A stretch of DNA of 64,000 bases, from contig OZ025666.1 in the NCBI GenBank assembly GCA_964019335.1, positions 669,438 to 733,437 on the forward strand, given 5' to 3'. The DNA comes from Diplonema japonicum. Lineage: Eukaryota > Euglenozoa > Diplonemea > Diplonemida > Diplonemidae. The position numbers and the translations under genes were made by a program. The notes beneath the pieces are model-generated. The model was not told where the DNA came from. It searched no databases and saw only the letters and a list, made by a program, of their open reading frames with translations. Of the stretch, positions 10,555 to 22,688 are shown piece after piece; the first letter of the stretch is position 1; each line of letters starts with the position of its first letter.

Positions 10555-11892
10555 ATGGTCCTGAATGAGGCACTCACACCAGTGACATGCCAAGTGCACT
10601 GGATCGTGAACCCTGTAGAGAAGACTTTTTCGGGAAGCTGCACGTGGCAGGTGTCAATCAACTCACCGTGTGATGTTGTGAGATGCCACGCACAAGGCTT
10701 GGAACTAGATGCCATCAAAGTAGCACAGTATAAGAAACCTCAGAAACTGGAGAATATTGACCGTGCTGAGGATGGGCTGCTGTCGTTAAAGGTGTGCGAG
10801 AAGATGCAAGAAGGCAGGGCGGAGATCTCTTTTTCATTCCGCGGGAGCATTAAGGGCACCGTGGGTGTGCACTTCAGCGGTCTGGAATCTAAGGTAGTGC
10901 AGACGCACTTTGAAGTGTCACACGGAAGGAAAGCCTTCCCGTGCTTCGACATACCCAGCATTCGTGCCACATACAAGGTGTCTGTAACTGTGTTGAACTC
11001 CTCTTCAGCAACCACTATCCTAAGCTGCATGCCGGCAGTCTGCACACGCACCAAAGGGACAGACCTAACAGTAGAGTTTGGTGTGACACCGCCAATTCCT
11101 GTGTACGTGCTGTCCTTCATCACCTTTCCCTATGAGATCACGACACTTAGTCAGGAAGTTACCCTCCCCAGTGGCACAGTCGTGCCCATCACCGCAAGCA
11201 TTACTCCCAACCCAAAGTACCCACTGGAGCTTCTTCTAAAGGCGACTGCTTATGGATTGGCCACGTGTTCAGAATGGACAGGGGTCGAGTTCCCTCTTCC
11301 AAAGCTGGATGTTGTCGTGGTTCCGAAGCTGTGTTTAGGAGGCATGGAGAACCACGGGCTTGTCTTCATTGATGGTGCAGAGACCACGCCTGGCAAAGGG
11401 AAGAAGGTAGGGAACGACAGTACGATTGAGCTACTGATGCACGAGATCGCGCACATGTGGATGGGGAACATGGTGGGGCTGGAGTTCTGGGTGAAAGAAG
11501 GCTTGGCACAGTTTTTTGAAAAAACGCTCACCGACGGGTTCCTCGGGAGAAGTTGCTCTCTTCCGACAGATACGAAGTTCTCTTCAGGCCCTGTTGAGAT
11601 AGAGAAGAAGAACAAGCCAAAGCCGAAGCCAAAGGCAAAGGGTAAAGCGAAGAAGGGGAAGGGCAAAGCAGAAGAGGTGGTAGAAGAGAAGAAGGAGACA
11701 GATGCGATAGATCACCACGATGTCTTCAACGGTAGTATGTACACAAAGAGCTTCCTGTGGGTGGTTGGGGTGGAGAGGGCACTGGGCAGGCAGGAGTTCT
11801 TGAAGCGGTTGTCGGACATGTTGAATGCGAATATGGATCAGTACATCCCAGAGGAGCTGTTCATGGAGGTGTTTGGGGGTGAGAAGTTTTGA
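10555..11892 (+). CDS. M1-family aminopeptidase-like protein, short form
   Basis: A 445-residue single-exon protein with the N-terminal beta domain and gluzincin catalytic domain of M1 aminopeptidases, but without the C-terminal helical domain of the usual 600-900-residue enzymes. Visible elements are GGMENHG (~262-268, exopeptidase motif), HEIAHMWMGN (~296-305, zinc ligands His296 and His300, base Glu297) and VKEGLA (Glu315). There are only 14 residues between His300 and Glu315, against 18 in canonical M1 enzymes, so the loop normally reading N-D-L-W is missing. A Tyr in SMYTKS may be the transition-state Tyr. A Lys/Pro-rich insert with repeated KPKPK and KGKAKKGKGK lies near 360-385. Activity is uncertain. 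The start is the first ATG after the acceptor ending at 10544. Confidence 0.75.
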   Translation: MVLNEALTPVTCQVHWIVNPVEKTFSGSCTWQVSINSPCDVVRCHAQGLELDAIKVAQYKKPQKLENIDRAEDGLLSLKVCEKMQEGRAEISFSFRGSIKGTVGVHFSGLESKVVQTHFEVSHGRKAFPCFDIPSIRATYKVSVTVLNSSSATTILSCMPAVCTRTKGTDLTVEFGVTPPIPVYVLSFITFPYEITTLSQEVTLPSGTVVPITASITPNPKYPLELLLKATAYGLATCSEWTGVEFPLPKLDVVVVPKLCLGGMENHGLVFIDGAETTPGKGKKVGNDSTIELLMHEIAHMWMGNMVGLEFWVKEGLAQFFEKTLTDGFLGRSCSLPTDTKFSSGPVEIEKKNKPKPKPKAKGKAKKGKGKAEEVVEEKKETDAIDHHDVFNGSMYTKSFLWVVGVERALGRQEFLKRLSDMLNANMDQYIPEELFMEVFGGEKF

Positions 11893-11978
11893 GGAAAACC
11901 GCGCAAACTTACGAGCAGAGTAGTATCTTTCAATGTTCCTTTTTTCTCAAATATTCACTCATCATAGGATGCGATGAT

Positions 11979-12895
11979 ATGTCGACATGCATAAGTCATT
12001 CTACGAAGCTAGATAAGTTTGGTCGGTCATGTCTGTACTACGATGCCAATGTTAACGAGTGTGGTACAGGTGACAATGTAGACTTCACAGCTGCTGTGCA
12101 TTGCTGCGTGTGCAAGGTCACCCCTGTGCCCACTTCGTCCTCAGCGACACCCATTCCTGTTACTCTTTCTCCGACGACCCTGCCCACACCATCGCCACCT
12201 TCATCTGACACGGATTTCGTGTTCATTGTCATAGTATGCTGCTGCGTGTTACTACTGTGTTGCGTTGTTGCCCTCTTGTGCATCTATAAGAAACGTCTTC
12301 GAAAGAACAAGCCTTCCGAGGAGCAGAGACAACTACAGCAGCAGTTCACAGTTTCTCCAACCTTCTCCGCCTCTAAAATGGAGCCACTCGAGATTTTGAT
12401 GGCACCCCTTCCTGTGAAAACAGAGAAAATGGAGAAGACAGAGAGCTCAAGGTCCATCAGTGACAGCGCAGTTAGCAGCTTTCCTTTGCTGAGTGTACCT
12501 ATTGACGAGAAGGGACGGGGGAAGAGGAAGGCTCAAAGGAAGGCAAGTTTTTCTCCTGGTGACAGAGGTTTCATAGCTCACTCGCCTCCGTCCCCCCCAC
12601 CGGTGCCCGTGCCGCGTGACGCGGTAGTCAACAACCCAATAGAGCCCCTTGAGCCAAGGTATGCCGTACTCGTCTATGGACATCCCATCTTAGGTCGATC
12701 ACGCCCGTGTCTCAGCTGTCTGCTAGCTACTCTCCCTCCAATAGCAGACGCTCACCATTCCTCATAAAGCCGTCCTCCATATACTCGGTATACCCAGCCT
12801 ACCACCACACCACACTACCACAGCCGCGGCGCACGCCAAGCCAGGAGGATCTTACTCCAGGAAACATTCAGACTGGTAGTCCAGTAAAAATATAA
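11979..12895 (+). CDS. single-pass membrane protein with small Cys-rich ectodomain
   Basis: Two exons (11979-12658, 12694-12895; 35-nt intron) give 293 residues. Residues 1-46 hold six or seven Cys in the pattern C...D..G..C..Y......CG...DF.A...CC.C, reminiscent of a short Cys-rich module common in protist surface proteins. A Ser/Thr/Pro-rich stalk follows, then a transmembrane helix of about 23 residues rich in Val, Cys and Leu (starting DFVFIVIVCCCV), then a basic stop-transfer KKRLRKNK and a long Ser/Pro-rich cytoplasmic tail. No signal peptide follows the chosen ATG, so an N-out topology without a cleaved signal is implied. Two earlier ATGs after the acceptor at 11967 are out of frame and terminate within a few codons. 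No function is recognised. Confidence 0.6.
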
Positions 12896-13144
12896 TCCCT
12901 CTAACACCTAGCAGATTTGTATGCCCTTGAAGGGACGGGTCTGCTCGTCTGCCTTGGCTGTCTTTCGCTGGTGTATACATGTATCATAACCTCCAGTTGT
13001 GCAGCTCCTTTAATACGTTTTGTTCTATGTGCAACTGGTAGCCGATGGTATCCGGTGCTATTCCTCTTTTCATCTGTCCACCTTTACGAGTAGTTTCAGC
13101 TATCCAACACGTACTTGTTTTGTTTCACTACCGACAGGAATGAT
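12896..13144 (+). promoter_or_regulatory. spacer with pyrimidine-rich acceptor
   Basis: This 249-bp spacer has no convincing coding frame. Its right end is T/C-rich and terminates in CACTACCGACAG at 13137, seven bases before the ATG of the next gene. I see no conventional core promoter element. Confidence 0.35.
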
Positions 13145-15570
13145 ATGACGGTCATCCCGCCCCTTTTTAACGTTGGGTCACTTAAGGACTTTCATGACAA
13201 GTTGGAATGGGAGCTAAGTGAGTACCTAACAGGCATCAGTGCCATCAAGGAGAACAGGAATGATAGCTACGTGCACGATAACAAACGAGCGTTTTTAGAG
13301 GTGCGACGGAGAGCGTTTAAGATAGCAGCAGAAGCGTACATCTCGAAGCATGCTGAGGCGCGTGACATAGATGCGTTGGCTGACGAGTATGGAAGTGGGG
13401 ATGATTTGGTAGGTGTGCTTTCTGTGCTGCGTGAGCTGAGAGGCAGCAGTGTTCTTGCCGATACGCAAAAGGCTGCTCTCGACATGCTAGCCGCCTGTGT
13501 CGACGAGTGTGGCAGCACGCCGTACGTGCACCCAAAAGGCGTGCAGCTCCCACGAGTACGGGCTGTAGTGCAAACAGCAGTGGAGGTCGGCACAGATCCT
13601 GTGGAGGTTGAGTTTCTTGATGACACTACTGACGGCGACCATCATGAGATGCTTGTGCGGGGCTCTAAGAGGGTAAACGTGGCTATAAACAAACGACACA
13701 GAATGAGCGAGTTGGCAACAAAGAACGATGCTCTTGCTGCATCGTTGGCTGACTACAACGACACCGCCCGAGACACACAGAAGTTTGCTGACATATGCAA
13801 AAGGTGCTCTGAAGCCTTGCTGGAGATTAGCGAGACAGACCCGTGTGGGCTCGTGCAAGAGCGTACGCGACATGTGAAGAAGGTAGAAGACCTGGAGAAT
13901 AACATCGCGCGCATGCGGCAGGAGGCCAGCGTCACACTCGAGACCATCATCAGCCAGTACGAGCACTTCACGGACCTCACGCAGAGCATCTCGCTGCTCG
14001 CGAAAGAGTGCAACTCTGCGAAGTCAGCTGCCAACCATGTGGACGACGCTGTCGGGCATTTCCAGTCGCTTGTCGAAAGTGAGTCTGACCAGCTCATCGC
14101 AAAAGCGCAGGGCGCTTCGACAGCAGCTTACCTTGCGGAGTCTGCAGGCACGTTCCTGAGTGACTTAACTGCTGTCACACGTGCGCACATTAATGAGCAC
14201 ATAAACGAGGGTGATTACAGATTGGAGATGGCACAAGCATCTCTGCATGACGCGGCGGGAAGGTATTTCCAGATGCTTCAGCAGCAGGAGAATCGTGAGA
14301 AAAGGATCTTCGATGTGGTATGGTGACCCGCACATTATTCCTACCTTCACAGGCGGACCAGAAGATGCAATACACTACACTGCGAGGTATCGATGAGCAG
14401 CTCTTGGCTGAGCTTGAACGTCAGAAAGCATCTGCAATGCAGAAGCTAGGTGAGATAAAAACAGAGATGGCAAAGGTGCGCACGCTTCTAGAGAGTCACG
14501 GTGTCACTGATGCAATGCGGACACGACTTGGTGCCAACTCATTCTTAGACAAATACGACAGGTCTAAGAGAGTTGAAGTTGCAAAGGAGTTCTTCGACAG
14601 CTTGTGGATGAATATGCGTGATTGCTCGGACTGTCTGGCCAACCTGACAGACACACCGCCGCAGCTGCTGCATGATCACAGGACAGCATCAGAAACAGCT
14701 ATGGAGGCGCTGTTCTCGGTTCTCGTAGCTGTGGCAGACACTAGTGCTGCTCTCTCTCACGCCGAATATCTTGCTGTTGAAGACGCTGTTGCCACAGTTG
14801 CAAAGCTCAAGCGCTGTGCCAGGAGTGCTGCAGAGAACTTTTCGGAGTTGAACCACACGCACCCTAGCATCGTCAAGATAGAGAGCAGCAACTTTGCTCT
14901 ACCTGACGGAGGGCGCGCCAAGTGCTTGTTCCAACTGGCATCGCCGGTGTTCACAGCATTGGAGTCGTGCATCCGTGTGCTCACAAGCTTGTCGACAGGC
15001 AGCGGTCTGGTGTCGGGACTGAAGGAGCCACTGACCATAGCTATGGTATGCAAAGCATGTTCGTGCCACACAAAACAGGAGTTCGGTAACGTGTCCCCCA
15101 GGCTGCGGGTCAACGGGCGGCGACTGCAGAAACCTTCTTCCGGGAAAGACCTTGCCGATGGAAGCGCCATATGCACTGCATCGTTTGTTGAAGGGAGCGG
15201 AAAGCACAGCTGGGGCATCAGACTGCTCGATAAGGCGGAGCACTTGATGGTTGGTGTTACCGACTCGTCCCTCAATGTGACAGGGTACTGCAACGCAGTG
15301 AGGCACCCACAGGCATACTTCCTCAACGTCACTACCGGTACCCTGTGGTCCCCTGTTCTGCGCTATGAGGGCCATCCATACTGGCCCGACATCCTTGACA
15401 ACAACGGTAGCGAGATCGTCGTCACGATAGATACAGACAGGTGCACACTGAGCTTCGCACACAATGGTAGAGACCTAGGCGTAGCATTTGTAGGACTGAA
15501 TATGTCAAGGCCCTTGCATCCTGCATTTGAGATTACGACAGCTGGCTGCGAGTTCGAGTTACTAGAATAA
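13145..15570 (+). CDS. coiled-coil protein with C-terminal SPRY/B30.2-like domain
   Basis: Three exons (13145-14317, 14353-15045, 15079-15570) encode 785 residues. The introns are 35 and 33 nt; the second is a multiple of three without a stop and is easily mistaken for coding sequence. Residues about 190-560 are long amphipathic helices with heptad character. The last ~165 residues look like a SPRY domain: GSGKHSWGIRLL, then LMVGVTDSSLNVTGYC, then VVTIDTDRCTLSFAHNG followed by DLGVAF, and HPAFEI. SPRY domains bind protein ligands and occur with coiled coils in TRIM proteins, but no RING or B-box is present. The acceptor ends at 13137 and the leader is 7 nt. Adaptor function is inferred. Confidence 0.7.
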
Positions 15571-15643
15571 TGTACTTCGTTGTATTCACCCAAACATTCA
15601 CCCAAGCACCAAGCTCGTTTCACTTGAACACACAGGTTACAAA

Positions 15644-18600
15644 ATGGATGCAATTACGGGTAGGTTGACTGCTGCTGCAGCAAAGATGGCACAGGGCAGC
15701 ACCGCGGAGGCAGAGCAGCTAGTGAATGAGGCGGCAACCAGCCAGGTCGACCACATCCTACAGGCGACGACGAGCTTGCTGTTGCAGACTGACGACCCAT
15801 ACTGCGCACACTTTGCTTGTGGCCTGCTGAAGAAGGTTGCGGTCCGTGACTGGCACTCCCTCCCCGCAGCTGCAAGGCAGGAGTTATTCAGTTTTATGAC
15901 CACTTGCTTGTCGACTAGGGGCGGGTCGCTACACCCCAGAACGTTGGAGCAACTATACAGCCTCATTTCGGTTATAACGAAACTTGGGTGGTCCACAGGC
16001 CCCGAGGGCAACCAGGCAAGTTGCATCGTAGGCATGATGCTAGAGTATCTGAAGGGCGAGAACAAAATGTGCGGTATATCTCTGGCAAAACATCTTATTA
16101 TGGAGTTCCAGAGTACAGAAACTGGTAGTTTAGGAATGGTGTGGGAGCAACATGAGTTGATACGGCAGTCGTTCCAGGCACAGGCACTGCCGCAAATATT
16201 CGCCATAGTGTTCAATGCACAGAACATCCTGTCAGCACCAGCAGGTCACTACAGAGAGGCTTTCCTGCGCTTGATAGCTGAAGGGCTTTTGTCGTGGGAT
16301 TACACCAAAAGGAGGCCGGACAGCCAGCCAGAGGAGTGTATCAAGGTAACAGTTGAGTGGCGAGACTTCATGTTGAACAAGTCTGTAATTGAAGCGCTAG
16401 TGGCCCTGCACGGTACAACTACAATAGAAGAGAAACACCACATTCAAATAGCCATCATCCAGCTGTGTGGCGTGCACGGCAGCATCTTCGTTAACAAGCA
16501 AGAACGTCTTGCGTGGCTGGAGTACATGCTCAACGTAGCTTTTGAGTTGGCGTCGCGCTCCGTGCAGAATTACACCCCAGAATGTGGTAGTTTAGTTTTC
16601 GCAAGCTGTCAGGCCTTCCAGAAGGCCAGTTGGTGTTCTACGTCAAATGATTGGTACATGCTCCCCAGCTTTGCATCGATTACAACACGTCTCACGGAGT
16701 TCACATCAGCAATAGCACGAGAACATGGCAACAGGCCCGACGATGAGTGGATCATAGAGTCAGTGGACACTTTGCTGTGCTTATGGAGCACTCACCTTAT
16801 AGACATGCTTGATGAGATGATGTTTTACGGCAGCAACCAAGACGTTGGCAAGCCCGAGCAGAAGACGCTCCTCAGGCAGTCATGCAAAGCGATTTTCGAG
16901 GCTTTTGTCGATGGCCAGATGAAGGCACCTACTCTAGATACTGACGAAGGTGCTCACGAGAAGGAATATGGTGATAGCACAAGGTCCTTTGTGGCCCTCT
17001 TGGGGCGGCAGGTCTCTGATGAGGCATTGGCCATTTTGATAAGTCGCCTTCAGACACTTATGGGCCATCTGTCGCATGTTACGCAGGGGCAGACACTGCC
17101 CGATACATTCCACGACGTGTTGTTTGTGATTGTGACCATCGGCTGTGCGCTAGTGGCTGACCCCGGCGAGTCGGAGATACCGGGGATCCCTGTCGTGCTG
17201 GTCGAGGCAGCACGCTTGCATGAGTCCAAGCCTGACTCCAATGGTGTCGTCTTTTTCGTCGGCTTGCTCTTCAATCTTCTTGAGGGGCTTCTGAGTATGG
17301 CGAGAGCTGACACGGCTTCTTCTGTGAGCCCGTTTGTTGTGTCTGCGACCTTGTCCGGTCTAGCAAGGTGGGCCAGGTCTTATGTGTCCCCGGACAGAGA
17401 TGCTAACATCGAGCTTACACCTGTCTTCACCAGCGCCTTCGATGATGGGAAGTTTGCCTGTGAGAAACTGATCGCCTTATCGACGCAAGCGCTGTGCATA
17501 TATCCCAGTGACCCCGAAGTGACAGGGGCTGCCATCGAAGTGCTCATGTCGCTGTCTTTAAAGTCTTCGTTGCATAGTTGGCTGTACTCCTGCAGCAGTT
17601 GGTCCGTATTGGCAGTGCAAGAGAATGCTGAGAACTCACCCCTGCAGAACCTCCCCCTCTCTGTGAGGAGATCCTTGATTGAGTGTCTGTGTCTTGGCAG
17701 TGGGAAGGACGCCTTCGTAAACTTGCTTCCGCCGATTGAGCAAGCGGCGAAAGGTCTTTTGAGCCAAACAGGTAGTTGTGTAAGTGAGAACAAATATGTG
17801 TACAAGCTTCTCCTGGTGCTTTCGCGCATTCGAGGTGTCTGCTGCAGCAGCGTGCAGGGTCATCAGAGGATGGATGCTGTGTTTAATTGGATCAAGTCCT
17901 TGTTTCCCGTCCTCATCCAGCTGTCCGATGTGTTCCACAGTAGGTGCGACATTATCGTTGCGCTATTCGAACTCCTCGATGACCTCATAAAGGCACAAAC
18001 CGCCTTTTTGGAGGACAGCCAGGTGAGCGTGCTGCTGCAATACTGCTTTCAGATGATGGAGACCTACAGGAAGCACAATGCTGTAGTTCAGATATCCAGC
18101 AAACGGCACAAAAGCACCGATGACGAAGACAAGGCAGACACTCTTGTGTCAATGATGGTGCTGCTGAAGGACATCGTCAACTGGGACATGCTGGGTTACT
18201 CGGGCGACGAAGGTAGGCGGCTAGATGCTGGTGAGATAGTGCTATTGGGATTGCACTACATTATTGGTCTCGTGAACACGGAATTCTTAGCTGACTCAGC
18301 GCTCGCTGATATATTCTTCGAGCTCCTAGCCGGAAGTCTCACACTGTACTGTGACAAGGTGTCACTGATCCCGGAGCCTCTGATGGAGCAGGTGAAGTTG
18401 GCTATCATGTATGCAACCAGCGAGGCGAGAGCGGACATCCTGAAGTCGGGGTATGTTACTAGGTCGCAGATTAAAGTCAATCACAGGTTCCGTTCAATTG
18501 CTGCGTTGGCAAACTTTTACAAACATGCGAGCAGCTCATCTGCTTCGGCTGCATCTTGCGCCAGCTTGCAGCAGATGTTGCCTGTGTTCCTCAGGAAGAT

Positions 18601-18889
18601 ATTGACCACTACTTGCACGGAGCGACTCTCATGGGAGTCATGCGTGCTGTCGTCGATGAGCAATGCTGTGAACTGCCTTGTTTCTGTAATGGGGATAGAT
18701 ACCGCCGTGCAGATTCTAAGGGAGGTAGTGGCCGCCCACCCGCTGCATGCCAGACTAGAGGCTGCCTTCGTACAAGCTGTTACAGTACTCGGGAATGCAG
18801 CCCCCGGTCGGACGCGTCGAGTGGTCGCAGAGGAGTTCGGGAAGCAATACGAGCGCTTTGCACTCGTTTGCAGAACGGTGAGAATGTAG
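15644..18889 (+). CDS. XPO7: exportin-7 (RanBP16 family)
   Basis: A single 1,081-residue exon, matching the ~1,087 residues of human exportin-7, a RanGTP-binding karyopherin. It is HEAT-like helical throughout. The N-terminal third aligns best, with LQTDDPYCAHFACGLLKKV, LISVITKLGWSTG (family I-T-K-L-G-W) and LIRQSFQAQALPQIF. The start ATG lies 9 nt after CACACAG at 15635. Together with transportin this gives two nuclear transport receptors in the window. Exportin-4 is the nearest alternative family, but length and the N-terminal motif favour exportin-7. Confidence 0.85.
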   Translation: MDAITGRLTAAAAKMAQGSTAEAEQLVNEAATSQVDHILQATTSLLLQTDDPYCAHFACGLLKKVAVRDWHSLPAAARQELFSFMTTCLSTRGGSLHPRTLEQLYSLISVITKLGWSTGPEGNQASCIVGMMLEYLKGENKMCGISLAKHLIMEFQSTETGSLGMVWEQHELIRQSFQAQALPQIFAIVFNAQNILSAPAGHYREAFLRLIAEGLLSWDYTKRRPDSQPEECIKVTVEWRDFMLNKSVIEALVALHGTTTIEEKHHIQIAIIQLCGVHGSIFVNKQERLAWLEYMLNVAFELASRSVQNYTPECGSLVFASCQAFQKASWCSTSNDWYMLPSFASITTRLTEFTSAIAREHGNRPDDEWIIESVDTLLCLWSTHLIDMLDEMMFYGSNQDVGKPEQKTLLRQSCKAIFEAFVDGQMKAPTLDTDEGAHEKEYGDSTRSFVALLGRQVSDEALAILISRLQTLMGHLSHVTQGQTLPDTFHDVLFVIVTIGCALVADPGESEIPGIPVVLVEAARLHESKPDSNGVVFFVGLLFNLLEGLLSMARADTASSVSPFVVSATLSGLARWARSYVSPDRDANIELTPVFTSAFDDGKFACEKLIALSTQALCIYPSDPEVTGAAIEVLMSLSLKSSLHSWLYSCSSWSVLAVQENAENSPLQNLPLSVRRSLIECLCLGSGKDAFVNLLPPIEQAAKGLLSQTGSCVSENKYVYKLLLVLSRIRGVCCSSVQGHQRMDAVFNWIKSLFPVLIQLSDVFHSRCDIIVALFELLDDLIKAQTAFLEDSQVSVLLQYCFQMMETYRKHNAVVQISSKRHKSTDDEDKADTLVSMMVLLKDIVNWDMLGYSGDEGRRLDAGEIVLLGLHYIIGLVNTEFLADSALADIFFELLAGSLTLYCDKVSLIPEPLMEQVKLAIMYATSEARADILKSGYVTRSQIKVNHRFRSIAALANFYKHASSSSASAASCASLQQMLPVFLRKILTTTCTERLSWESCVLSSMSNAVNCLVSVMGIDTAVQILREVVAAHPLHARLEAAFVQAVTVLGNAAPGRTRRVVAEEFGKQYERFALVCRTVRM

Positions 18890-19000
18890 GTTTCGAAAAG
18901 TATTTTAAAAGGTGTCATGAATTGGGTTTTATTTTCATTTTTGAGTATCAGTCATTTCTTTATTCTACTTATTAGCCATCTCAGTACAACACCAGTAGCT

Positions 19001-22000
19001 ATGATCGAAGAGGGTGCTTTGGTTTTTTACCATGACCCAGAGGTCAGTTGGACCTTAGGCACCGTCTCGTCGTGGGATGGGAAGAAGGCAGAGGTGAAGG
19101 GGCGGGATGGCGGTGGTATGAGTGGTGTGATGGACGAACAGATGACCATTGCAAGAGAAGACACGATAGATGAACAGAAGGATGACCTCATGGACCTCAC
19201 TCTGCTACACGACGCTACTATCCTGCGGTCGTTGAAGCTGCGGTATATGCAGGACATCATTTATACAAACATCGGGCCCATTGTGGTGGCGCTCAACCCC
19301 TTCAATTTTAAGATCCCGTGGTACGGGGACGACAACATCCCGAAGTACTTGGCAGAGGGCGACAGAATAGAGAACAACTTACCGCACTCGTGGGCCGTAG
19401 CACACAACACTTACCACGAGATGATGAATGACTCGCAGAACCAGTGCATCTTGGTGTCTGGTGAGTCGGGAGCGGGCAAAACAGAGGCATCAAAGATCGT
19501 GATGAAGTATCTTGCTGCACTGTCCACAAAAGGAGGTGGCCCTGCGCAGAAGGAGGCTGGTTCCAACGTAGGGAGGAAGATCAATATGACGTCCCCGCCA
19601 TTGGAGACCTGGGGGAACGCTAAGACAGTCAGGAACGACAACTCCTCGAGGTTCGGGAAGTTCATGAAGGTGAAATTCGACTATGAAGGGAACCTGTTGG
19701 GTGCCTTCGTCATCAAGTACCTGTTGGAGAAAAGCAGAATCGTTACAGCTGGGCCTGGCGAACGGTGTTACCACTCTTTTTACCTTGCAGTGCGTAGCAA
19801 AGATGCATCGCAGCACCAGCTGGGGGCTGACAGTGAGTATAAAAGCATCACATCAGGCAACTGTGTAACTAACAAGGAGTTCGACACAGCGGAAGAATAC
19901 GACGAGGTGTGTCTTGCTCTATCGGAGATCGGCACGTCTCAAGAGACCATCACCTCCATGTGGAAGGTTGTGGCAGGCATTCTGCACTTGCAGAACGTAG
20001 AGTTCCTTCCTGAAGGCGAAGGGAGCAAAATTAACCCGTCGTCAGACAAGGACATAGACAAGGTAGTGGCCACATGGGGCTGCGACAAGGCTGTTCTGAC
20101 GAAGGAGTTATGCGTCACAACGCTGAACATCCAGGGATCCGACGTTGAGCGACTACTGCCTCCTGTGAAGGCAGCCGACTGCAGGGACTCCCTTTCTAAG
20201 CATATGTATGATAACGAGTTCTCGAAGTTGATCGAGCAGTGCAACCTACTGCTCGACACAGGCGGGGATGGGAACTGGATTGGACTGCTGGACATCTTCG
20301 GCTTTGAAGACTTCGAAGTAAACAGCTTTGAGCAGATCTGTATCAATTTGGCGAACGAGTCCCTGCAGCACCACTACAACACATACATCTTCCAGCGGGA
20401 CATGGACGAGTGCAGAGCAGAGGGCATTGATGTGACGTCTGTCGTGTTCCCCGACAACACGCCCTGCCTCAACATGGTGGCTGCCAAGGGTGGCGTAATG
20501 TCATTGCTCGACGAAGAGTGCTCCCTTGGTTCCGGAACCGACGATGCCTTCCTGTCAAAGGTGATCGAGCATCACTCATCAAACGAGTTTTTTGCCATCA
20601 AGAAGCTCTCGAAGGAGTCCTTCATCATTAAGCACTACGCAAAGGACGTCAACTACACAGTGCCCGGTTTCTTAGAAAAGAACCGTGACACCCTGAAGGA
20701 CGCCTTCAAGATGATGATGCGCGGGGTCTCTGATGCGTATATGAAAGGTATGGTGACGGATATTCAACTACAACAATTTGCAGAGCTGCTTCCAGCCCCT
20801 AACCCTGAGGCTAAAGGCGCCAAGGTGACCGTGGGCGGCTTCTACAAGCAGCAGCTCAAGGATCTCATGGACCTCATCAATTCGACTAACCCGCATTGGA
20901 TCAGGTATTGTTTGCTGCCGCTCTGACACCACTCCCACCTAGGTGTATCAAGCCTCACCCTGCCAAGAAGCCTCTCCACTTTGACGGGGTGTCCACTCTC
21001 GCACAGCTTAGTAGCTCTGGTGTCCTCGGAACGGTATGCCTCTGCTTTTCTTAGCACCGCAACAGGTACGCATCCGGAAAGCAGGGTTCCCTGTGCGCAT
21101 TATACACGATGACTTTTTCTTCAAATATAAAGTAATAGCACCAGGCGAGCCTCAATGCCGGGAGACATGCCAGAAGATCCTGGACAGGGCTAGTTTGCCC
21201 AAGGAGAAAGCACAAATGGGGAAGACAAAGGTGTTCATGAAACAGGAAGCTTTCTTAGAGGTGGAGAAGCTCAAGAAAGAGCTCCTTCAAGATAGTGCGC
21301 GAGTTGTGCAAGCATGGATGCGTGGTCTAGTAGCCTTGGGCGATGTCAGGAAAACTATTCTTGCTGCCAACAAGGAGGCCATGGACAAGATGAGAGAGCA
21401 GGTGCGAGGGGAAATGGAAGAGCAGCGGAGGATTGCAGCGGCAGATGCTGCAGCCAACGCTGACAGGCTGGCTGCCGAGGCTAAAGCACTAGAGGAGGCG
21501 GAGCTTGCCGAGAGAATGGCGAAAGCATCGGAGACACTCATAGCTGATGAAGAGGTAGCGAGGAAGGCCATTGAGGATGAAGAGGCTTCTTGTATTTCTT
21601 CAATGATAGCACAAGAGGAAGCCGCAAGGGAGGAATTAAAGGTCGCAACGCAGAAATGGCAGCTTGGGAAGGAAGAAGAGGCTGCTAGGAACGAGATAGA
21701 GCGAGAGGAGGAGGAAGATGGATTCGAGTTCCTGTCACTAGGTATGCAACAGAATATGTATGACTGTGATTACAGGAACTGAGCTGCAGCAAAGGATGCA
21801 ACTCGAGTCGCTGAAATATGAAGCTGAGGCGATGCTCGCGAAGAACAGAGAAGAGAGAGCGAGGAAGGATGCTGAACGCAGAGAACGGAACAGGGAGCAA
21901 GATAGGTCGTTGCCCGAAAGGTTGGCGGTACCGAACGAGGTGGTGAATACAGCCGCACATTCTGAACTGGAAGCAGCGCAACAGATGAGGATTAGGCAGT

Positions 22001-22539
22001 CTTTAGAGGACAAGATAATATCGGAAGCAAGCAGCCCTGCTGGATCACCTATGGGGTCCTTGGTGGGCTCGTTTCCAGGATCGCCTCTCAGTGTTCCGCA
22101 GGTGACATCTGTGATTCCTGCTGGGACACAACGCATGCCTGATGGCACCTTGAACACTACCCCTTTAGATGTATGGAACACGCACCCTACGTCAGCTAGC
22201 ATTGGTGAGACTCTCTATGTCGCAGCGCGCCACGCCTTTGGTGTGGTGGTAGATCATGAACCTGGCAACGGCCACCAGTTCAGGGTTTCGTTCAGCGATG
22301 GGTCCTTTATGTGGTGTGACACGTCTGATGCTTGCACTGTAAGCGAAGGGTATGTAAACATACGTCTAGTTACCTATCCCAGAAGAAGCAATTCCTTCAG
22401 CCCAACGGGCCCGAGCCCCAGATCATTCCCCACCTCGTCTTCTCTCCCTTCTCCGGTATGCTCCGCAAAAAGACGTAAATGCCAACAGGAGCCCAAATCA
22501 GCTTCACCCACACGACGCAGCAAGTGGGGCGCCAGCTAA
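19001..22539 (+). CDS. unconventional myosin heavy chain
   Basis: Five exons (19001-20904, 20943-21033, 21066-21741, 21776-22455, 22489-22539) give 1,133 residues. An N-terminal SH3-like segment (residues 5-40) precedes the motor: P-loop GESGAGKT at ~154-161, switch I NDNSSRFGKF at ~212, switch II LLDIFGFEDFE near 429, and an actin-binding region FYKQQLKDLMDLINSTNPHW. The converter is completed only by joining exons 1-3. One IQ-like motif (VVQAWMRGL) follows, then a charged Glu/Ala-rich helix of about 170 residues, and near 960-1030 a small beta-rich, Tudor/SH3-like module (FGVVVDHEPG, then FRVSFSDG). The tail ends in a Ser/Pro-rich basic region. Class assignment needs a tree; the myosin-A-type light-chain tail of apicomplexans is not evident. 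Confidence 0.9.
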
Positions 22540-22688
22540 AATGTACTTGTTTCCCTTCTTCAGTCCCATTTTAAATATATGGCGCTACTCCGATTCGCAA
22601 GCTGCGGAATATCGTTTTTCTCTTTTTTTTTCACTCCGACAATATAGGTTTAGCTGCGTAGCTGTACAGAATCTTGTTACCAGGAGAC

